Assembly (NCBI GenBank): GCA_016714225.1
Contig: JADJNS010000023.1
Location: 1 to 64,000 of the forward strand
From: Archangiaceae bacterium
GTDB taxonomy: Bacteria; Myxococcota; Myxococcia; Myxococcales; Myxococcaceae
Length of the DNA: 64,000 nucleotides
Direction of reading: 5' to 3'
This document shows, in pieces, positions 35,543 to 43,753 of the stretch. The position numbers were made by a program, and so were the translations under genes. The first letter of the stretch is position 1; each line of letters opens with the position of its first letter. Below the pieces are notes generated by a model that made no database searches, had not been told where the DNA came from, and saw only the letters and a list, made by a program, of their open reading frames with translations.

Positions 35543-37320
35543 GAGGTCAACCCCAGTGAACGGGTGAGCGGGTTCGAGAACACGGTGCCGCGCGGGCAGC
35601 TCGAGCGCCGCGCCGCCAGCCACGAGGCGATGACCGCCGGGCCTCCGAACATGCGCGCGAAGCGCTCGGGAGTGAGAAAAGCCTGACCCGCGCTGCTCCG
35701 CCCGTGCAGCATGCCGAGGTGCACGGTGAACTCGAACGCCTGCCGGTCGAATTGCTCGAGCAGCCCGGTGAGCAGCTCCTCGGTGCCGGGCACCTTCAGC
35801 AGACAGAACTCGAGCGTGGCGGTCGGCGCCCAACGGGCGAGCGAGAAGGTGGCCTTCGATTGGGGGGTCTGGCGCAGCGCCAGCACGCCCGGCAGCGGAG
35901 TGGGCGCGCGGTGGAGGTAGTCGAGCGCCACGCCGAGCGCCTCGCGAGCGCGCGCGGCCGGGAAGCCGAGCTCCATGCCGAGCGTGGGCGCGTGGGTGAG
36001 CGCCAGCGGGTAGCCGACCGACATCGGGCCCACCGCCGAGCGCGGGCCATAGAGCGACGCCATCAGCACGTCGACCAGCGGGCTCACCGCGCCGGGCAGC
36101 ACGGTGGCGAACGCGGCGAGCAGTCGCGACAGGTCGGCGTCGTTGATGGGCGACGAGACGTTGCCGCCCGGCGGTGGCGGCGCGCCCAGCGGCGCCGGCT
36201 GCAGCACGGTGCGCACCGCGGTGCCGACGCCGTTGCCGCGCCAGCGGCCGCCCTGCAGCGACATGCGGTACGGGTTCACCACCGCGGCGAAGTCGAGCAC
36301 CGGGTCGGGGCCGTAGGCCGAGAAGTCGCGGTCGAACGCCTGCGCGTCGAGCGCGTCGTCGAAGTCGACCGCGCGCCGGTCGAGCCGCACTCCGTACGCA
36401 GGCACCGTCTCGAGCACCACCGCGTAGATGAGGCCGAAGGTGCCGAGCGAGACCACCGCGTGCTCGAAGTACGCGTCGTCGGTATGCACCTGCACGCCGG
36501 CGCTGCGGTACGCCGCCACCGCCGAGGCCGAGAGCACCGGCTTCGCGCCGCGCTCGAGCCAGTGCCGGGTGCCGTCTTCGCCCACCAGGTACAGCGCGCG
36601 CACCATCTCGGGGAAGCCCGGGCGGTCGACGAAGCCGCCGTGCGTGCCGGTCGAGATGGCGCCCGCCACCGTCTGCCCGCAGTTGCCGCCCATGGCCGGC
36701 AGGTCGCGGCCGAGGCCCTCGGCGTACGCGATGAGCTGCTCGACGGTGCAGCCGGCCTGCACCTGCACCAGCGACGCGGCCTCGGCGGGGTCGGCGAGGT
36801 CGCCGGCGGCGAACGCGAGCCGCTTGGCCATCGCGCGCACGTCGAACATCGCGCGGTCGCTCAGCGCCACCCCAGAGAACGACCAGCGCGAGCCCGAGAC
36901 CGAGCCGCTGCCGTTGCTCGAGGCGAGGTGCCGCACCGCCCAGCGAATCGCGTCGAGGCCCACCGCGGCCTGGTTCTGCGGCCCGTTCGAGAGCCGGTAC
37001 AGCGTGCCCACGTTGGCGCTGAGGTTCGTGCCGTAGTTGCTCCACGCGAAGGCGTTGAGCACCTCGACGCCCGGGGGCATCGGCCCGGGCGGCGGCACCG
37101 GCGCGAAGTGCGGAGCGAACGCCAGCGCCGAGAACAGGGGCACCGCGGTGAGTGTGGCGTCGACCACCGGCGCGCTGAAGCGCATCGCCGCCGCCGGTTC
37201 ACCCTGAGCGGAGCGCGCAGCGCGGAGTCGAAGGGGGCCCGAAGCCACCGGGGCAGCCCTCTTCCTCTTCTTCGTCGTCTTCGGCTTCTTCTTCGCGGGC
37301 TTCTTCGTTTTTGCAGTCAT
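35539..37320 (-). CDS. FAD-linked (PCMH-type) oxidase
   Basis: 593 residues; ATG 37320 overlaps the upstream stop. The N-terminus is a Lys-rich tract (KKPAKKKPKTTKKRKR), then an insertion-like segment from a REP-type repeat. The FAD-binding PCMH fold follows: FDVRAMAKRLAF, LVQVQAGCTVEQLIAYAEGL, LPAMGGNCGQTVAGAISTGT and HGG. The C-terminal half is an ALO/gulonolactone-oxidase-like substrate domain. Likely oxidises a sugar, sugar lactone or other alcohol using FAD and O2. No HxH covalent-flavin motif could be assigned. Expressed with a TonB receptor, YfiR-like and Bor-like proteins. Confidence 0.78.
   Translation of the reverse strand: MTAKTKKPAKKKPKTTKKRKRAAPVASGPLRLRAARSAQGEPAAAMRFSAPVVDATLTAVPLFSALAFAPHFAPVPPPGPMPPGVEVLNAFAWSNYGTNLSANVGTLYRLSNGPQNQAAVGLDAIRWAVRHLASSNGSGSVSGSRWSFSGVALSDRAMFDVRAMAKRLAFAAGDLADPAEAASLVQVQAGCTVEQLIAYAEGLGRDLPAMGGNCGQTVAGAISTGTHGGFVDRPGFPEMVRALYLVGEDGTRHWLERGAKPVLSASAVAAYRSAGVQVHTDDAYFEHAVVSLGTFGLIYAVVLETVPAYGVRLDRRAVDFDDALDAQAFDRDFSAYGPDPVLDFAAVVNPYRMSLQGGRWRGNGVGTAVRTVLQPAPLGAPPPPGGNVSSPINDADLSRLLAAFATVLPGAVSPLVDVLMASLYGPRSAVGPMSVGYPLALTHAPTLGMELGFPAARAREALGVALDYLHRAPTPLPGVLALRQTPQSKATFSLARWAPTATLEFCLLKVPGTEELLTGLLEQFDRQAFEFTVHLGMLHGRSSAGQAFLTPERFARMFGGPAVIASWLAARRSSCPRGTVFSNPLTRSLGLTS
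37197..37236. repeat. REP-like repeat inside a coding region
   Basis: TTCACCCTGAGCGGAGCGCG then CAGCGCGGAGTCGAAGGGG matches the CCTGAGCGGAGTCGAA motif that forms the ends of the intergenic repeats at 1665, 40161 and 43214. A similar truncated copy is intergenic near 47716-47750. Here it is translated as part of the N-terminal linker of the FAD oxidase (GPLRLRAARSAQGEPAA). Confidence 0.75.
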
Positions 37321-37858
37321 CGCTCGACGATCAACGAGTGAGTGAGCAACCCCGACAGGAACACCACGTTCTGCGCCCTCGCCTGCTTCAAGTGCACCAG
37401 AATGCGGGGCCTCGCCTCGACCAGCTCGAAGCCGAGAATCACCCCTGCTTCACGTGCGCCGCGTTCCCCGACACGGTGAGAATGCTCATCGGGCCGCAGG
37501 CCTCGAGCACCTGCGCCACGCCCTTCTCGTCGGTCTCGCTCGCCACCCACAGCACCTGCGGCTTCTCGGTGACCAGCGACTCTCTCAGGCTGCCCAGCGC
37601 CACCAGCTTCGCCTCGAGGGGAAACTTGCCGACCTGACCTACGCCATTGAGCGCGGTGGTCAGCGTCTCGCTGCCGCGCGCGGCGGTCGCGCCCGGGTAC
37701 AACACCAGCACCTTCACCTTGCCGCTCTCTGAGGGCGCGAGGGTGGTGATGTACGAGGCCGTCTTCTGCAGCAGCTGCACCTGCAGCGGCACCGGCAGCT
37801 CGTCGGCCTGCGCGCCGAGCGCGAGCAGCAGCACGACGCTGGCGCCGAGCGCTCTCAC
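37317..37858 (-). CDS. YfiR-family (DUF4154) periplasmic protein, frameshifted near the C-terminus
   Basis: Starts at GTG 37858, overlapping the TonB receptor stop (GTGA). A signal peptide (VVLLLALGAQA) precedes the YfiR fold (LQKTASYITTLAPSESGKVK). The first frame stops at 37439 after NAAHVKQG, but the next frame continues VILGFELVEARPRILVHLKQ then ARAQNVVFLSGLLTHSLIVE, the expected YfiR ending, and stops exactly in ATGA overlap with the next start. One G missing from the GGGG run at ~37442-37445 explains the break. YfiR proteins are periplasmic sensors, often beside TonB receptors. Confidence 0.75.
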
Positions 37859-40080
37859 AGCCGAACGTTCACCTCGGCCATCAAGCTCACCGGCGCCTGC
37901 GGGTTCGAGGCCAGGCCCACTCCGCCGGTGGGCAGCGGGCCCTGGCCGTTGCCCGAGCGCGGCGACTCGGAGCTCCCGCCCAGGGTGCGGAAGGTGCCGT
38001 ACAGCGCCAGCCCGACCCGGTCGGCGACGGTGCCGCTCAACGCCACCCGCACGTCGGCCGTCCACGGGAACCAGGGGTCCTGGCGCAGGCGCGGGTCGAG
38101 GAGAATGGCGTCGTTCAGGTAGTACGAGCGAATGCGGGGCGAGTTGACGTTCGCCGCCACCGACAGCCGCGGCAGCGACGGGTCAGGCGCGAACGAGAGG
38201 TGCGCGGTGGCGTAGAAGTCGGGCATCGAGTCGGCGGGGAGGAACAGCGAGCCCAGCGCGGCGGTGCCGTAGCGCTCGATGGCCTCGCGACGAATCTGCG
38301 CGGCGTCGAGCTGGGCTTCGGTCCAGCTGTTCGCCTCGGGCGGCAGCCTCACCCGCCCGGGCGCGTAGTTGAGCGACACCGCCCAGTCGAACGGGCCGGC
38401 GTCGCCCCGCCAGCCGAGGTTCGCGCCGGCGCTCCACAGCGTGCGCAGGTTCTGGAACTGCGCCAGGTGCTCGGGAGGCGCGGCGATGTTGGCGCTGCTG
38501 ATGAGGCCGTCCCACACCGCGGCGTAGAGCGACAGCTGCACGCTCTGCGGCCCGAAGCGGTGCGCGAACACCACCTCGCCCGAGTACACGTGCTCGGGCT
38601 CGATGTGGGGGTTGGGCGCCACCACGTTGGGAATCTCGAGAAAGCGCTCGGTGATGGTGGGCTGGCGAAACCCGGTCGAGAAGATGAGCTTCACCGTGCC
38701 GTGGCGCCACGGGCTGGCGCTGTACGCCAGGCGGGGCGAGAGCGCCTTGCCGATGAAGCCGAGGTCTCCGCGCAGCCCGAGGTTGAGCGTGCCGAAGCCC
38801 GCCCGCCAGATGTGCTGCACGTAGAGCGCGGCGTTGGGCAGCGGCGCGACCAGGGCGGCGTCGGTGACGCGCTTGTCGTCGTCGAGGCTCTGCACCCCCT
38901 GGGTGATGATGCTGCCGTCGATGAACAGCTGCGCGCCCACGGTGGTGACGTGATGGGTGTCGCGGTTCCAGTCCCACGAGAAGACCGGCTCGATGAAGGG
39001 GCGAAACGCGAGGTAGCCGAGCGTGTCGTCGCAGTTGTTCGAGCCGACGTTCTTCTGGCAGTGCGCCGGCTCGGGCCGCCACTGCGCGATGTTGGCGCGC
39101 GAGTCGAACACCACCGCGTAGGCGCGCAGTGAGAGGTCTCCGCGCGAGCCGACCGGGGTCTGGTACGCCACGTCGAGGCCGTACTCGGGCTCGAAGTAGT
39201 GGCTCGCGCCGCCGCCGTCGATGGGCCCGGTGCCGCTGGAGGTGGTGACGGCGACCCAGCCCTGCGCGCGCCACTTGCCCCAGCTGGCGCGCGAGTAGAG
39301 GCGCACCCCGAAGTCGCGGTTGAACACGTCTTCGGCGGGAAACGAGCCAACCGGGTCGACGAACGGGTCGTTGTTGCCGAGGTGGAACATGCGGCGGCCC
39401 TGCTGGCGGTCGGCGCGCGCCTGCAGGTGCCAGGCGACGTCGAGCGTCTCGCCGCGCAAGCTGCGGGTGAAGCCGCCGTAGACCGCCGCCTTGCCCCAGA
39501 CCTCGCCCCACGAGAGGTCTTTGGCGTGCACGTCGCCGGGCGTGCCCGCGCTCGCCTGCACCAGCACGTGCGTGCCGTCGAGCGACGCGCCGGTGCGCAT
39601 GATGATGTTGATGATGCCGAGCATCGCGCTCTGGCCGTACATGACCGAGCCGGGGCCGATGACGATGTCGATGTGGTCGACCAGCTCGATGGGCACCAGC
39701 CAGGGCTGGGTGCCACGGCCGGTCTTGGCGCTGCCGCCGGCCTGGTTGCCGTCGATGAGCACCGCGAGGTGCAGGCCCAGCTGCTCGCTCGAGAACCCGC
39801 GCGCCCCGAACGCCGCGTTCTGCCGCCCGTCGTACTCGAGGCTGGTCATGCCGTGGCCGAGGTAGCGAATCGCCTCTTCGACCGACTGAATGCCGTAGCG
39901 CTTCAGGTCGGTGCCGGTGATGGTCCACGTGGTCGCCGGAGCGTCTTGCGCCGACTCGGCCGTGCGTGAGGCGACCGCGACCACCGGCTCACTCAGCAGC
40001 GAGGTGAGGTCAGACTCGTCCAACGCCGTGTCGGCTTCCTGCGCCCCCAGCAGCGCCAGCACCACCACGAAGACCGGCAC
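37855..40080 (-). CDS. TonB-dependent outer-membrane receptor
   Basis: 741 residues from ATG 40080. A short signal peptide precedes a plug domain (about 45-170): TWTITGTDLKRYGIQSVEEA, GARGFSSEQLGLHLAVLIDG and IDIVIGPGSVMYGQSAMLGI then INIIMR. The remainder is a beta barrel ending AEVNVRL with the hydrophobic final residues of BamA-recognised barrels. No clear TonB box is visible near the N-terminus. The first gene of a four-gene coupled operon with YfiR-like, FAD oxidase and Bor-like genes. The ligand is unknown; the oxidase suggests a sugar or aromatic rather than iron, but that is only inference. Confidence 0.88.
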   Translation of the reverse strand: MPVFVVVLALLGAQEADTALDESDLTSLLSEPVVAVASRTAESAQDAPATTWTITGTDLKRYGIQSVEEAIRYLGHGMTSLEYDGRQNAAFGARGFSSEQLGLHLAVLIDGNQAGGSAKTGRGTQPWLVPIELVDHIDIVIGPGSVMYGQSAMLGIINIIMRTGASLDGTHVLVQASAGTPGDVHAKDLSWGEVWGKAAVYGGFTRSLRGETLDVAWHLQARADRQQGRRMFHLGNNDPFVDPVGSFPAEDVFNRDFGVRLYSRASWGKWRAQGWVAVTTSSGTGPIDGGGASHYFEPEYGLDVAYQTPVGSRGDLSLRAYAVVFDSRANIAQWRPEPAHCQKNVGSNNCDDTLGYLAFRPFIEPVFSWDWNRDTHHVTTVGAQLFIDGSIITQGVQSLDDDKRVTDAALVAPLPNAALYVQHIWRAGFGTLNLGLRGDLGFIGKALSPRLAYSASPWRHGTVKLIFSTGFRQPTITERFLEIPNVVAPNPHIEPEHVYSGEVVFAHRFGPQSVQLSLYAAVWDGLISSANIAAPPEHLAQFQNLRTLWSAGANLGWRGDAGPFDWAVSLNYAPGRVRLPPEANSWTEAQLDAAQIRREAIERYGTAALGSLFLPADSMPDFYATAHLSFAPDPSLPRLSVAANVNSPRIRSYYLNDAILLDPRLRQDPWFPWTADVRVALSGTVADRVGLALYGTFRTLGGSSESPRSGNGQGPLPTGGVGLASNPQAPVSLMAEVNVRL

Positions 40081-40160
40081 GGCCGCGAACGGTACCCCGA
40101 ATCTCCGGAAGCGAAAGAAGAAGAACGCGGGTGCGAGGAGCGAGAGTGCGAGGAGAGAGA

Positions 40161-40335
40161 CCGCGCAGGGTGAGCGACGTCGAACCCTGCCGTCGCTCGC
40201 CGAAGGCTGTGCAGCAGATACTCCCTCGTATGGGGCGCGGGCCCTGCTGCTTGGTGCCCGGAGTATGCGGCGCTGCGCGTTCCACCTGCGACGGCACCCA
40301 TTCGACTTCGGCCTTCGGCCTTCGCTCAGGGTGAA
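40161..40335. repeat. Dispersed imperfect-palindrome repeat, copy 2
   Basis: CGCGCAGGGTGAGCGACGTC then GAACCCTGCCGTCGCTCGCC, to CACCCATTCGACTTCGG and CGCTCAGGGTG. Same layout as 1665-1826 and 43214-43406. This copy sits between the divergent TonB receptor and subtilase genes, so it lies in the promoter region of one or both. Confidence 0.8.
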
Positions 40336-40358
40336 GATGGCGTAGGTTGCGCGGCCCC

Positions 40359-41210
40359 ATGCCGGCCGCCCTGCCGTGGCACCTGGAGTGGCTCGGCGCG
40401 ACCGAGCTGTGGAGGTCGTCGCGCGGCGCGCACGTGAGGGTCGCGGTGCTCGACACCGCAGTGGCCCCGCTGCCCGCGTTCGGCGCGCGGCTCGAGGTCT
40501 ACCGGCCCGACGGCACCGCCGACGTCGCCCCGCCCTTCCCCGAAGACCACGGCACGCACTGCGCGGGGCTCATCGCCAGCGACGACAAGCGCGCGCCCGG
40601 CATCGCCCCCGAGGCGACGGTGCTCAGCTTCCCGGTGACCGCCGGCGGCGGAGTGATGGCGCCCGCCGAGGTCGAAGAGGCGCTCTCGGTGGGCGTGCTG
40701 GCCGCCAGCGCGCACGTGGTCTCGTGCAGCTTCGTGCTGAGCCAGTGCCCGGCCGGCATTCGCAGCGCGGTGCAGCTGCTCAGGCAGAAGGGCGTGGTGG
40801 TCATCGGCGCGGGCGGCAACGAGGCCGACACCGCCTCGGCGTTTCCCGAGCAGGTGCAGGGCATCACCTCGGTCACCGCGCACCGCAAGAAGGGGGGCGT
40901 GCGCGACGACGTGCGGCTGGGCGACTGGCTCGATGCGGCGGCTCCGGGTGAAGACCTGAAGGTGCTGCGCACCGACGGTGGCGTCACCACCTGGCCCGCA
41001 CACACCTCGGGCGCCGCGGCGCTCACCGCCGGAGTCTGCGCGCTGCTGCTCGCCGCCGCCGACTCGTCGCACCAGCTCGAGCAGCTCGGCCAGACGCTCG
41101 AGGGCCTGATTCGCGCGACGGGAGACGAATTCGACCCGCCGCAGCCGTTCAAACGACTCGACGCGCGCGCGCTGCTCAAGGCCGTGCTCGCCCTGAAAGA
41201 AGGTCTTTGA
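40359..41210 (+). CDS. Subtilase (S8 family) serine peptidase, cytoplasmic
   Basis: 283 residues from ATG 40359; TTG 40347 is an alternative. The triad regions are visible: Asp in VRVAVLDTAVAP (about 30), His in DHGTHCAG (about 68) and Ser in PAHTSGAAALTAGVCALLL (about 218), with the oxyanion Asn region GAGGNEAD. No signal peptide or propeptide is seen, so it is probably intracellular or delivered with its partner. The Ser motif is HTSGAA in place of GTSMAA, an unusual form. The next gene starts 3 bp after the stop and is surely co-translated. Confidence 0.8.
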   Translation: MPAALPWHLEWLGATELWRSSRGAHVRVAVLDTAVAPLPAFGARLEVYRPDGTADVAPPFPEDHGTHCAGLIASDDKRAPGIAPEATVLSFPVTAGGGVMAPAEVEEALSVGVLAASAHVVSCSFVLSQCPAGIRSAVQLLRQKGVVVIGAGGNEADTASAFPEQVQGITSVTAHRKKGGVRDDVRLGDWLDAAAPGEDLKVLRTDGGVTTWPAHTSGAAALTAGVCALLLAAADSSHQLEQLGQTLEGLIRATGDEFDPPQPFKRLDARALLKAVLALKEGL

Positions 41211-41213
41211 CCC

Positions 41214-43214
41214 GTGATTGCCCTAATCGCCGCGACCCTGCTCGCCGCCGACGCCGCGGCTCCCGCCTGCCGTGAGGTGGTGCCCGACGAGCTCGAGCCG
41301 ATTCCCCTCACCCACCTCGAGCAGCTCGACTTCGCCGGGCCGCTCTCGCAGCTGTGCACGAAGCTGAAGAAGCTGTCGAGGCTGCAGGCGGCGAGCTCTG
41401 GCTGGAGCTACACCGCGCTCGACAAAGCGCTGTCCGGCGACGCCGCGGCGAGAGACGAGGGAGTCAGGTCGCTCGCGACGCTCAAGCTCGTCTGCCTCGG
41501 CATCGAAGACGCGTTTCCCACCCGCTTCGACGTGCTGCGCGAGGTGCTGGCGAACCGCGACCGCCTGGCGAAGGGCATCGCGCAGCTCCGCGACGACGCC
41601 GCGCCGCCCGACCTGTTCTCGAGCCCGTCGGTGGGCAAGCTGCAAGACAGCACCGCAGGCATGGTGCTCGACCCGCTCGGCAACCTCGAGTCGCAGGTCA
41701 TTCAGGGCCTGGCCACCTTCATCGCCGACCGCGCCCGCGCCGAGGCGATGCTGTACCTCTCGGAGCAGCTGAAGGCCTCGCTCTGCACCTTCGAGGGCCG
41801 GCGCTTTCTGCCCGCGTTCTGCGCCGCCTTCGACAGCCTCGACGCGCACCTGCAGCTCGCGGCGATGGGCGCCTACCTGTCGACCGCGGCGCGCGAAGAC
41901 CTGGCCCGCGCACCGCAGGTGCTGCTCAAAGAAGCGACGTGCGCCGCCCCGGCGAAGGCCGAGCCGCTGGCGATGGCGCGCGTCGGCTACGCGGTGTTCC
42001 AGCGGGTGCACGAGGGCAACGCCCCGCTCGAGGTGCTGCGCAACGTGCAGCGGGTGAAGCTCGAGTGCGAGCGCAAGCCGGCGACCGCCGAAGGGGTGCT
42101 CGACTGCTCGGGGTCGATGGGCGTGCTGCGCACCGCCTCGCGCCTCTTCGAGTCGGTGCAGCGCGAGCGGAGCTCTGCCACCATCGCCAGCCGGCCGCTC
42201 ACCGACGTGGCGTGGAGGTACTGGGCCGCCTCGGTGGTCACGCTCTACAGCGAAGACCCGAGCGCCGACCTGTCGAACGCCGACCAGTGGCTCGCGCCGC
42301 TGCAGCGGGTCGCGGTCGAGCTGCAGCTGCTGCGCACCGTGTTCGAGAAGCTCGCCGCCGACACCGAAAAGCAGTTCACCCCGAAAGACCTCGCCCAGGC
42401 CACCGCGCAGGCGCTGCGCAGCCTGGGGGCGCTGGCCGCGTCGGTCGCCGCCGCGCAGAAGCGAGACGTCGCGCCGCTCGAAGAGCTCACCGCGCTCAGC
42501 TCGCTGGGGGCCTCGCTGGTCACCGGCGGCGCGTTCGCCGAGCTCGCCACCGGCCTCACCCGCCACGTCGCCCTGCTGCAGCGCAGGTACGGCTCGCGCA
42601 TCGCGCTGCCCGAGCCGATGAAGAAGGCGCTGCCGCTGCTGGCCGAGCTGGCCAACGCGAGGTCGAGCGACGAAGTGGCGAAGACGCTCGAGGCCGCCGC
42701 CGCGCCGGTGGGCAGCTACCGCAACAAGTACGAGAAGCCGGGCGTGGCCATCAACGCGTTCGTGGGCCTCGCCGGTGGCTACGAGGCCCTCGACGACCCG
42801 GGCACCGCCACCGACGGCGCGGTGCTCTCCATCTTCGCGCCCATCGGGCTGCACGCCACCACGCCCATCGCCGGCAACTGGCTGGCGCTGGGCGCGATGC
42901 TCTCGGTGCTCGACCTGGGCGGCGTGCTCGCACCGCGCATCGGCAACCCGTCGCAGCCCGACCCGAACGTGAAGGTCGAGACCGAGGCCCACGTGGGCTT
43001 CGCACAGGTACTCTCGCCCGGGCTCTACGCCACGCTGGGCCTCGCGCGGTCACCGTTCACACTCGGCTTCGGCGCGTCGATGGTGCCCGCGCTGCGCAAC
43101 GTCACCACGAAGACCACGCTGGTCGACGGCAGCGTCGAGACCCGCGTCGACGCGCGCACCGCGTTTCGCCTCGGTGCCTTTCTGGCCATCGACGTGACGA
43201 TTTTCCCGCTGTGA
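41214..43214 (+). CDS. Secreted protein coupled to subtilase, helical N-terminus and barrel-like C-terminus
   Basis: 666 residues from GTG 41214, 3 bp after the subtilase stop. A signal peptide (LIAATLLAADAAA) is followed by ~480 residues of helices with scattered Cys (CREVVPDE; LCTKLKKLSRL; FVCLGIEDAF-like). The last ~160 residues alternate short strands (VAINAFVGLAGGYEALDD; LSIFAPIGLHATTPIAGNWL; GLYATLGLARSPFTLGFG) and end DVTIFPL, like a small outer-membrane beta barrel. I do not recognise the family. Substrate, activator or exporter of the subtilase are all possible. Confidence 0.65.
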   Translation: MIALIAATLLAADAAAPACREVVPDELEPIPLTHLEQLDFAGPLSQLCTKLKKLSRLQAASSGWSYTALDKALSGDAAARDEGVRSLATLKLVCLGIEDAFPTRFDVLREVLANRDRLAKGIAQLRDDAAPPDLFSSPSVGKLQDSTAGMVLDPLGNLESQVIQGLATFIADRARAEAMLYLSEQLKASLCTFEGRRFLPAFCAAFDSLDAHLQLAAMGAYLSTAAREDLARAPQVLLKEATCAAPAKAEPLAMARVGYAVFQRVHEGNAPLEVLRNVQRVKLECERKPATAEGVLDCSGSMGVLRTASRLFESVQRERSSATIASRPLTDVAWRYWAASVVTLYSEDPSADLSNADQWLAPLQRVAVELQLLRTVFEKLAADTEKQFTPKDLAQATAQALRSLGALAASVAAAQKRDVAPLEELTALSSLGASLVTGGAFAELATGLTRHVALLQRRYGSRIALPEPMKKALPLLAELANARSSDEVAKTLEAAAAPVGSYRNKYEKPGVAINAFVGLAGGYEALDDPGTATDGAVLSIFAPIGLHATTPIAGNWLALGAMLSVLDLGGVLAPRIGNPSQPDPNVKVETEAHVGFAQVLSPGLYATLGLARSPFTLGFGASMVPALRNVTTKTTLVDGSVETRVDARTAFRLGAFLAIDVTIFPL

Positions 43215-43406
43215 CCGCGCAGGGTGAGCGGAGTCGAACCCTGCTGTCGCTCGCCGAAGGCAGTGCGGCAGATGCTCCATCGTATGGGTGCGCGCGCTCT
43301 GCTCCTTGACGCATGGAGTATGCGGCGCTGCGCGTTCCAGCGGCGACGGCACCCATTCGACTTCGAGTCGGACCTGCGGCCCTCCTCTCCGCTCAGGGTG
43401 CGCGGT
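43214..43406. repeat. Dispersed imperfect-palindrome repeat, copy 3
   Basis: Starts at the last base of the preceding stop codon: ACCGCGCAGGGTGAGCGGAG, then TCGAACCCTGCTGTCGCTCG, to CACCCATTCGACTTCGAG and CCGCTCAGGGTG. The centre is self-complementary (ATGCTCCAT against ATGGAGTAT). The last base coincides with the end of the gene at 43406. Confidence 0.8.
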
Positions 43407-43645
43407 CAGCTCGACGGCACGCTCTTGGGCAGAGGCGGCACGGGCCGGGGCATGCAGCTCGAGGTCGCGTCTTTCGCCGCGGTCAGGCACACGCCCACGT
43501 GAGCGCCGTCTTCCAGCGTCACGGTGCACTCCGAGCCTTCTGCATGGCCGCTGCAGGCGGTCAGCGCCGCGGCAGAGGGCCCGGCGGTCTGGGCCAGGGC
43601 GGCGCCAGCCATCAAAAATCCGAGAGTCAGCATCAGCGTTCGCAT
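43406..43645 (-). CDS. Small secreted Cys-containing protein
   Basis: 79 residues from ATG 43645. A signal peptide (LMLTLGFLMAGAALA) leads to a short mature protein with four Cys (ACSGHAEGSECTV; GVCLTAAKD; SSCMPRP), likely two disulphides. The C-terminal PVPPLPKSVPSS abuts the dispersed repeat. Too short for domain assignment. The pattern DGAHVGVCL followed by a second Cys is seen in other small Myxococcota secreted proteins. Confidence 0.7.
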   Translation of the reverse strand: MRTLMLTLGFLMAGAALAQTAGPSAAALTACSGHAEGSECTVTLEDGAHVGVCLTAAKDATSSCMPRPVPPLPKSVPSS

Positions 43646-43753
43646 CGTGCGGCTCTGGTGTGCAAGAGCCGCGCAAATCGATCATCCCCGAGCACTCCCG
43701 GGCCCCAACCCCGCGACCCAGGCACGCGCTGCCCTACCCCTGCCAGAAAACCG

